A stretch of 64,000 bases of DNA from Thinopyrum elongatum (taxonomy: Eukaryota; Streptophyta; Magnoliopsida; Poales; Poaceae). The notes under the pieces are model-generated. The model worked only from the letters and a program-made list of their open reading frames with translations, had not been told where the DNA came from and did not search any database. Where the stretch lies: assembly GCA_011799875.1 (NCBI GenBank), contig JAAAXO010000108.1:648218-712217 (forward strand), written 5' to 3'. Shown one piece after another: positions 55,801 to 64,000 of this stretch. Numbering within the stretch: the stretch's first letter is position 1; each line of letters begins with the position of its first letter. The position numbers and the translations under genes are program-made.

Positions 55801-58018
55801 CCAGAACAGAAGTGAAGGACTTTCTGGACTGTGGACTCCTCCAAAGAAAGAACGTCAAGCAAAGTGAGAAAGTTTTCTTTCTCGACCTTGCAAGCTATTG
55901 CCGTCGCTTTGTCGAGAACTTTTCTAAAGATTGCTAAGCCTTTGCTGATTCTCTTCACAGGGCGTTAATTTTGAATGGACAGACAAATGTCAGGAAGTTT
56001 TCCAGACACTCAAGACAAGTTTACATCCTTGCCCCAGTACTCGTCCTCTCCTCCATGATACCCGCGAAAAGACTTCGTGATTTTATGTGATGTCAAGCCC
56101 GTGGAAGGATTAGGTTGTGTCCTAATGCATAGCGTAGGTGATTGCCTATGGCTCTCCGTCAGTTGCGCCCACATGAAGAGAATTATCCGGTACATAATCT
56201 AGAACTAGCTGCGTGATCTATGCATTGCAGTTGTGGCGACTTACCTTCTCGGTAATCGTTGCGAGATAACACGGATCATAGAAGTCGAAGTACTTGTTTA
56301 CTCAGCCCATGCCTGAACCTCCGTCAGCAAAAGAATGGATGGAGGCGATTGCGGACTATGATTTGTGTAATTCTTATACCCTGGCAAGGGCTAACAATGG
56401 CTGACGCCTAAGCCCAAGTCCCTATTGCGACAACCTCATGGTTAGGCGAGCTCAACTTGTCTTTTTGACGAATTTGTGCAAGCTGAATCTGTGTATTTTT
56501 CCACAGGGTTCTCTTAATAACCTTGTGATACAACCAGATCTTGAGAAGCCGTTAAGGATGCGCAGCTAAAGATGCTGAAATTGATCTGATGAAAAGACCT
56601 TCACCTTGTAAAGTACAGGGATTTTCTCGCTTCTGAAGATGGTAAGCCCCCACCCTTGTATTAGAAATCTTCGCATTGTCGTACCTCGTTTCGAACTCAT
56701 GACTGACAAGTCATGAAGGAGGCACATGACACACCATTGTCCTAGTCATCCGGGTACACAAGATGTATCGTGATCTTCCGTCAAAGGGACTGGTGGCTAG
56801 AATGAAGCAGGACCATTGCTCGATAATGTTGCTGATTGATGTGTGTCGACGCTTAAGCGAACTCGAAGCCAATCTGGAAAATTCTGCAACACTCCTATTC
56901 CTCTATGAATGGGGTAAGGTTCAGATGGATTTCGTTACAGGACTGCCTCAGGTCACGAAGAAGGGTCCACGATCTATTCTTGTCGTCTCGCCAGCTTCAA
57001 AGTTGCACCCTTTCTGCCTGTCAGAGACTAATCACACTGCAGTCAGTTAGCAGAGTTGTATATCTCCAGAATTGTTTCACTCCACGGTATTCCGAAGGAT
57101 ATCAGTTCGGACCCGTGGCGGTCTTTTCACTCAAATTCTGGGAAATTTTTCAAACACAGCTTAATGGGAACTCATATTACCTTGAGTTTCACTTATCCCC
57201 CCAATCCAAGGTCCAAGTCGAACGAGTCCAATCAATTGCTTTGAAGACATGCCTTCGGGCTTGTTGTTTATTGTCTTTCGGCAAAGAAGTGGGAAGAATC
57301 TCTTCTCGTACTGAGTTTCTCTTATAACAACCTATCAATCAGCTTGAAAATGGCCCCCTTTTGAAGTACTATATGAGGTAAGGTCGAACCCCTCTGATGG
57401 TCAGAAACTGGGGAAGACTACCGCTCGTGGGTCCGGATATTATTCAACACGCGAAGAACAAGTTCGTATTGTCCCGGGAAAATCTCAAGGCGCTTCGGAC
57501 CGCCATAAGAGCAACTATGATCGCAAACGTGGGGTTTGACTTATCAACCTGGTGATCAGGCTTATCTTCGTGTCACTCCCTATGAAAGGCCATCACCGTT
57601 TTTGAATCAAGGGCAAGCTAGCTTCCACGCTATCTTGGCCTTTCCGCTTGTTGCAAGGCGTGGACAGGTGGCTTATAAATTGGATTGCCGCCTCAATTCT
57701 CTCATATCCAAACGATGTCTTCATGTGTCGGCAACTTCGTCAATGCTTCAAGAATCTCCACACCGAGCGTGGATCACGAGGTGCTTCGAATTGCAAGATG
57801 ACCTATCTTATATAGGGGAGCATCCGATCCGCATTCTCGATGAAGCTGAACGTCGGACCCGTCGAAGGTTACCAAGTTTCCTCAAAGTGCAGTGGTCAAT
57901 CATACTGAGATAAAGCCACTTGGGAACGCGAGGATAATCTTCTTCGTGCGGAATACCCCGAACTTTTGTTCCTTCTCTGTAATTTCTCGGTACGAGAAAT
58001 CTTGTAGTAGAGGAGATT
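52869..58018 (+). pseudogene. Tekay-like gag-pol remnant, heavily frameshifted
   Basis: Recognisable pieces in order are: gag near 53700-54250 (LNGPALNAWESHKAMCRKDC at 53790); protease LFDSGASQAFVPNDL near 54583-54630; reverse transcriptase near 55000-55700, with its YxDD box changed to YNDILV near 55616-55635; RNase H to about 56450; integrase zinc region (EAHDTPLS.HPGT) near 56720; integrase core (MDFVTGLPQVTKKG) at about 56925 and onward; and a chromodomain-like end (DDLSYIGEHPIRILDEAE) near 57800-57850. No frame stays open beyond about 140 codons, and frame changes come every 50-200 bases. Some of this may be sequencing error rather than decay. It is not functional as written. Confidence 0.8.
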
Positions 58019-61000
58019 TGTACACCCCCAGTGGTTAGCCACAGTAATCCATTTTGATAATGCAAGTCAGCATGATTATCAGTGAATGATCATCATTAAA
58101 CTACATATTGCAGTTTCAACACGTCTAACCTCAAATTCAAATTTAGATGAAAGTGAAATATAAAAGTTGTGCAACATAAAAACTAAATTGTTCATTAAAT
58201 AGCAACAAATCAAAGACAATTCTAAAATTGAACAACATATTGAAAGGGTAGGTGGTCTTGAACATCTTCAAACAGCGACTAAAAACAATATTTAAAACCA
58301 TTTATTAATCTAATCTTAAGTATGAAAGACGTTTTGCCCAAACTAATTTAGGTGTTGGGATAAAGCACTGGTATTTATGGACTAGTCTCCTTTTTTAACA
58401 AAATTCGGTTTGGGTCCTAACTATTACTAAACGAGATATGAATTAGAAAAAGAAAAAGAAAGAAGCAAAGAAAAAAATAAAAAAGAAGGGGGCCCCCCTC
58501 TGCGTCCCACTGCCGCGGCCACCCCTTCCCCCACCGCCCACTCCCGTCCCCCCCGTTCTCTCCCCGGCTTTCCCCCCGCCCCTCGCCGCCCGCGCCCTCC
58601 CTCCCTCCCATCGCGGGTGTCCCCTCCCCCTTCTTCCTCCTTCTGTGCCCCCCGTCTTTTCCCTTCCCTTTTCCCACATTCCTCACCTGGGGGGGGGGGG
58701 GGGGCCCCCACTCATCCTTGTCCCCTCACCCCCGCAACTACCCACGCCACTTCCAGCCCCGCTCGGCTCTCCCACCTACGCGTCACGCCCGCTTCGCGTC
58801 GCCTCTCCCGCCGCCGCCCTCCTACGCCTCCCTCCGACCTCCGCCGCTCCCCTCATGCGTCTGCTTGCGGCCCCGCGCCGCCGGCCCCGTCCAGCGCGCC
58901 CACCGCGCCGCCGCCGTCTCTCGCCGACCACTCCCGTCCCCCGCTCGTCCCTCTTCCACCGGTACCCGCCTTCGTCAGCTGACCTCTCCTCTCTACGTTC
59001 CTTCCCCGCCTTCTCGCCCCCCCTCGCCTGTCCCCCGTCCCCCGTCCTTCCCCACGCGTCCCCTCGCGCTCGGACCCTTCCCAGGCCGGTCACCCTCTCG
59101 TCCTCTTGCCTCCACCCTGCTATGCATGCCGCCGCTCGCTTGCCCGCTCTGCGTCCGCGTTACTATCGGCCCCGCCCGGCGCCTTGCCCCGGTCGCCTCC
59201 GCGCTCTTTCGCCGGCAGGCGCCGTCCTCATGCCTCCCTTCCCTATGCGCACGAACATGTCCGTGCCCAAACGGGGCACAGCCCGGACAGTCGGGCTGGT
59301 GCACTGACCAGTGGGGCCAGCCTCTGTAAAAAAAATATAAATAAATAATTAATAAAATAAAAAATAGTTAATGTATTATTAATGTGAATTAATCCTGTTA
59401 ATTAGACTAATTAATTAGTTAACTTAACTAAACCTAATGACTGCTGAGCAGCATGATGTCATGCTGACGTCATCATTTATACTATTCTGGATTAATGTTA
59501 TTAAATAATTAATTAAATTCCAGAAATTAATAAAAACTTTAGAAATCATTTAAATAATCGTAACTCCCGATGGAAACTTTGAGTACATGAAAGTGACTCA
59601 GAACGACGAGACGATTCGAATACGCGCTCCGTTCGTCCGATCAAGCGGTCTCCTACACTATCCGAACGTGCACCGTTCCCCTCCGGTCATCGTCTACAAT
59701 GTCTCGAACGGGAAAACATTCCCGGATGGATTCTCATTCTCGGTGACGTGCAACCACATCGTTAGAACACACCCAGGCACTGCAATTGTCAGCTGTACTC
59801 TTGCGTTTTTTGCTCCATGATTTGCTGTGTATTTAGTTGTTTCTCCCCCTCTCTCTCTCGTTGACCCCACACCGACGTCGTCCCCGAGAACACGCGCAGC
59901 TCCGGAGCCCGAAGACACCACTGACAACCTGCCCTTGCTCGCCGCAGCAACAGGCAAGCACCCCCTTTTTGATCATCCCGATATCGCCCATTCTATTCTC
60001 ATTCTTGCATTAGAATTTGCTGATGTAGCTTTAACAATTTCTAGGTCTAGCCTGTAATATGTAAACTGCTGTTGTATATTACCTGCATATACCTAAACTG
60101 TTATCTAGGTGGGTAGAGACCTATCGACTGACCCCACTTATCCGACTGCCACTTCCGGAGTCAGAAGACCCGATCACGGGATTGAAGACCAGACCCGACA
60201 ACCGCACATAACCCCCCCTTATGGAACGACAACTGCAAGACGTTACTATCGATGCCGAGGGTGAAACCTCATGTAGCAACTTCTGTGTTAACTCTGTAGA
60301 GTAGCTATTATTCGGTCGTGGTCATCGAGGGTGATTCTCCTTCGCCACTTCCGGTACGACGCTGTGTGTTCAACCACATCAAGTGTGAACACCATCGAGG
60401 GGGAAATCCCTACGAGTTCACCTTGACCAGACACACGAGTAGGAATCAAGAGGGTGATACCTGGATTCCCCTGATGTTATGGACACACGGTAACTTGGAA
60501 TTTACACTGTTCCTTGGATAGCGGGTCGGCCTGGGGGTTACACGCGTCGCATGAGAGGGAGTGTTGTGAGACGGGTGCCTGGTGGGTGCCCCGAGTGGTG
60601 AATCTAGGCGCGGCCGGCATTCTTACAACCCTAGTGCCGAAGTCCGCGATGAACGGGGCGACGGGGTACATCTTTCGTGGCTGTGCTCGTACCGCAAGCC
60701 CCTAGTCCTAGCGTTTGGATTTTGATCCGAGCAGGCCTCTGGTCTGATAGGCACTAACCATTACGTGGGCAGAGTATCGGGCGTTCTGCATATCAGCAAT
60801 CAGCCCGACGTTCTTTCAGACGTCCAGTCAGCATTGTGGCATGGTCGATCGTACCGACCTCACGAGGCGGTACTGGTATCCACCCCTGCACACAACGACC
60901 CCCGGAGGCACAGGGCGATGGCCCAAGCCCTGAGGGATGTAGGATGTAACCGGCGGGGAACTCTCTGCGAGTTTAGGTAGGGCTGCGGTGCTTGTCGGTT

Positions 61001-61925
61001 GGCCGAGGCCGGGCAATGACCCAGGAAATTGTGTCGCTGGAGTTATTACGATCGTGTTGGGTATAAGTTGTGCACCCGCCGCGGTAAGAAACTTCTATCG
61101 AACCGTCCTATGGTTAAAGGACACTCGGAGTTGTATCCTGATTGATACAATTTAGAACTGTGATACTTGGATACTATGGCTCTGGATGCTTCCTTTCGCA
61201 GGGATGTCGAGAAGGGATCTTCCGGAACGAGTTTGATGACTTTATAAGCTCTGGGAATGCTTTTCTCGCAGGGAGTCGAGAAAGGACTATGGTGAGGTGA
61301 GACTTATATACTACTACATTGATTTTACTGTTTACCGATTCTACTCTGCAAGCCACCTTGAAGATATGCTAGTCTTCGATAGGACAGGCTCTCTATTTCT
61401 TGCATCTGACAGTCCCAGTCCGCACATATACAAAAGCCTCCACCTTGAAATGTTGCATATGTAGGTAGATCACTTGTCTTGCTGAGTACTTTCTGATACT
61501 CCGGTTGCTTTGTTTTCCTTTTCCCCATATTAGTTTGTCGGACCAGATGACGGACCCTGAGAAGCTGCCCTGCCCTGCCACATCGTACATACTACTCCCC
61601 AGTAGGATGGATTCTCTATGATTGTACTGACGACCAGGAGTAGGATCGGAGGGTCCCAGGCAGGAGGCCTAGCCTTCGATCGTAGTGTTTTATTTGCCCG
61701 CCTTTCAGCCTTTCTGTTTCTGTTCATATCTGTACCAGATATCTGAGCTTACTCGCTGACGCTTGTCGCAAGAATGTAATTCGACCTCGGGCCCCTGGCT
61801 TGTATATAAAGCTTGTTGGCTTTTTTATGTTTACAGTTGTGTTTTGATAACTTCCCTGTGCAGTCCTTAGCTTGTCGTGTGACATTTCAGTGTAGATTAG
61901 TGCATGAATTGGGCGGGGCATCACA
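58019..61925 (+). repeat. 3' LTR of the Tekay-like element
   Basis: It begins TGTACACCCCCAGTGG (one base missing relative to 38266) and ends GGGGCATCACA. It is collinear with the 5' LTR but about 270 bp shorter, mostly through single-base gaps. It includes a C/G-rich block at 58480-59330 and a run of 16 G near 58690. The many small ORFs of this block are composition effects. Confidence 0.88.
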
Positions 61926-62578
61926 CAAACCCACAAACCCCCGCCAACTGCGACGCTTCCACTTCACTAGCCCTGGTCACTGATACGGCGAGGTGTCGAC
62001 CCGCAGGCAATTAGGTGGAGCTTCGCCGACACGTGTCAGCATGCTGGAAGGAAGTTACCTTTTCGACAAAGCCCGTCAAGTAGCCGTGTCAAGATAATAG
62101 GAGCTTAGCTAAGTAAGCAGTGCAACATCCTTGCCCCGGGCTTCTCCTCCTCATGACACCTAGCGATGCAATTAAATGCTCTTTGGGTCCTAACTAACAA
62201 GTTAGGTATATAGCACTGTTCACTGTCGAATCATTATGTATTACCTTTTGCCATGTGGTAACCACCTTGAGCTATAAAAGGAGGGCCAAGGGCGACCTTT
62301 AGAAGGTTTCGAACCCATTCAACCCCACACGCACACGGTTGCTCTGTAGCTGCTTCTCCCCCTTTGCGCCTTCTGGGGAAGCGCTCCTTGTACTTGTGTG
62401 CTTCCACATTTCTCATACATCAAGCAGGAGTAGGGTATTACACCTCAAAGTTGGCCCGACCTGGTAAACATCGTTGCTCCCTTCGTGCTAATCCTGCTCT
62501 TTGTTGTTATGTGGCATTCCCTAGCTGTAGCCACAAAGGGGCTAGAGCACCCCATAGATAGTGGTTCCACACCTGACA
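61926..62578 (+). repeat. Forward Gypsy LTR P, third fragment
   Basis: It resumes after TSD CAAAC and matches reverse LTR M to its end, CACACCTGACA. It contains the TATA box TATAAAAG at 62273-62280, then the transcribed part of the LTR. Together the three fragments give about 890 bp, like the 878 bp of M. Confidence 0.85.
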
Positions 62579-64000
62579 TCTTTGGCGCGCCGGTAGGGGA
62601 GTCACTGGCATGAACCTGGTAGCAGACAATGCATCGATTTCATGAGTTTCTTCTTCACCATCTTCGCATCAGGTGCCCAAGAGAAGCGCCCCAGGGCCAC
62701 GAAGCCTTCACGCCAAGCTTCCTTCACATGCGTCTGCGGGCGGTGCCGGCAGCGCCATCCGCGCCCGCGGACTGCTGGAACGTCGCAGTATGCGTGACCA
62801 TCGCAGGCGGCACGGTCGCCGTGCCCACTGCGTCGGCAAGCGGGCGTGGAGGCACTGGAGGCGAATCACCTTCCAAGACCCGCTGGTGGAGACAACAATA
62901 ATGGCGCAGGTGGGCGCGGGCACGCAACTCGCCGCCCCCCTCGACGCTCCGGCGAGCGCAGCCACCGAAGCAATATGTTTCGGCCGGTTCTTCGTCTCGA
63001 GCCAAGATCCTCCTGCTGTAGTGACTCTGGTGGCGGCGAGGGGACAACATCGAAGCACACGCTGCGGTCCATCTCAATATGGATGCGACGTGACCCCAGC
63101 GGCGTTTTCGATCATGCACATCAACGCCCCCCGCACGACAAGTCGCCTGTCTATCAGCTCAAGATCTTCGGTCGACCCGGGTCCCCCTCCCTCCCCCTCC
63201 CTTTCCCTCTTTCCTCAGTACGACCGCAAGATCGCAACGGCGCTCATGCTGGCTCCTGCCAGGAGTCGAGCGACGTACACGGTCTTCGCTATCCAACATG
63301 CCTTTTCGACAGCAATGTAAGGCGATTGCCGCGAGCTCAAATGCCATTGAACTTTCCTCAACAAGCAATAAGATGGATGAGTTGGTTACCACCAATTCAG
63401 AGTTGGGGATGGGTTTGCAAAGGCTCACAAACCCCAGCGGTGCGGAGCCCCTCGGGCTCGGGGTCTCGCCTCCGCGACACCATAACTGCAACCAGTGTTC
63501 CAGACCGTACGGCCATGTTGTACATGGAGCGGCTAACGGTGCATTCACCGTCCACATTCGATCGGAGGGGAAGCGGCCCGAGGGGCAGCGGGGAGCCTTA
63601 GCAGTCGCACCGAACTAACGGTTGCCATGCCCTGTGTGTGTCGATGGCCTCTTCAAGACCGGCCCCGCGGGAACCAGCAAGATTATGGCAGGTACTACGC
63701 TGTATAGGCGATCCCGAAGAAATGCTCGTACCCACACCATCAACAGTGCTGGGAGGTGCGCCGTCAATCTGACATGCAATCGTCTAGTCCGTTGAATATG
63801 CGCCAGCGCTGTTATTGTCGGGTATCTACCTTATGAGGTTTGGGTGCCCTACTTTCCACACCTGACTACGGAAGTCCATTGGCCGTCCGTCCGAGCATTC
63901 AAAACCAGAGTGTCGAAGAAGTCGAGGCAAGCTCAACCCGAAGTTCCTGGGCCATATACACAGGGCCCCCCCCCGCATTGTCAAGCTGTCCGGAGGTGAG
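62579..64000 (+). mobile_element. Internal region of P: primer site and gag-like sequence
   Basis: Immediately after the LTR comes TCTTTGGCGCGCCGGTAGGG, of the TGGCGCGCC type I associate with primer-site regions of grass Tat-lineage Gypsy elements. GC-rich sequence with overlapping frames follows (for example 62673-63320 and 62846-63601), and Arg/Ala/Pro-rich conceptual peptides switch frame, as in a decayed gag. No RT or integrase is reached before the window ends. Family assignment is tentative. Confidence 0.5.

Larger units (their letters stand above)
38266..61925 (+). mobile_element. Tekay-type chromovirus (Gypsy), decayed, with CRM inside
   Basis: The boundaries are TGTAACACCCCCAGTGG at 38266 and GGGGCATCACA at 61925, with TSD CAAAC on both sides (38261-38265 and 61926-61930). 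LTRs are about 4 kb, an unusual length typical of the Tekay/Del clade. Internal pieces (52869-58018) read in order gag, protease, RT, RNase H, integrase and chromodomain, matching Tekay organisation, but every module is broken by small indels. The 5' LTR is split by the CRM-like element. Confidence 0.85.

Noticed and set aside
58617..59329. ORFs of 121-220 codons rich in Pro, Ala and Arg
   Set aside because: They are three overlapping frames in a C-rich LTR block with low-complexity peptides and no homology to the corresponding LTR positions.

Overview
This window looks like intergenic DNA from a large plant genome, most likely a grass of the wheat tribe. I infer this from the multi-layered nested LTR retrotransposons, the Triticeae-style CACTA transposon whose subterminal repeats read TTTGCCGTC, and the initiator-tRNA-Met primer sites. 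I found no convincing host gene, tRNA, rRNA or CRISPR array. Nearly all protein-coding sequence belongs to transposable elements.

Layout. 1-4098 is most of one ~4.1 kb LTR of a Tekay-like Gypsy element. 4099-21290 is an AT-rich satellite array built from units of about 656, 768 and 420 bp. Two 2.65 kb higher-order copies (7302-12599) each carry an unrelated 1.1 kb module, and a truncated CRM-type element sits at 15832-17331. 21291-22530 is array edge, a 58-bp minisatellite and unassigned DNA. 22531-24652 holds a reverse-oriented Gypsy LTR (M), possibly Tat-type, and an adjoining segment with a B3-like ORF that has its own TATA box.

From 24653 onward lies one deep nest. The LTR of a forward element of the same family (P) starts at 24653 and ends at 62578. 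It is split first by a Sirevirus-like Copia element (24694-38057, TSD CTTAT), whose 5' LTR is itself split by a CACTA transposon (25291-29872, TSD TCG). It is split a second time by a Tekay-type chromovirus (38266-61925, TSD CAAAC), whose 5' LTR is split by a young, rearranged CRM-like element (38317-48734, TSD CCAAG). P continues past the LTR into gag-like sequence at the right edge.

Functionally, the CRM element carries the only intact enzyme set: a 1296-residue polyprotein with protease, reverse transcriptase, RNase H and integrase. Its gag, however, lies in the opposite orientation, and two extra LTRs with duplicated leaders are present. The Sirevirus-like element has a gag with stop codons and no pol. 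The Tekay element is shattered by frameshifts. The CACTA transposase has lost its catalytic core.

The most notable observations are the chimeric CRM element, including an apparent swapped R-U5-PBS segment, the satellite higher-order repeat with an embedded module, the 85-bp-arm hairpin in the CACTA element, the B3-like ORF beside a retroelement LTR, and indel-dominated differences after 48.7 kb that may be a sequence-quality problem.
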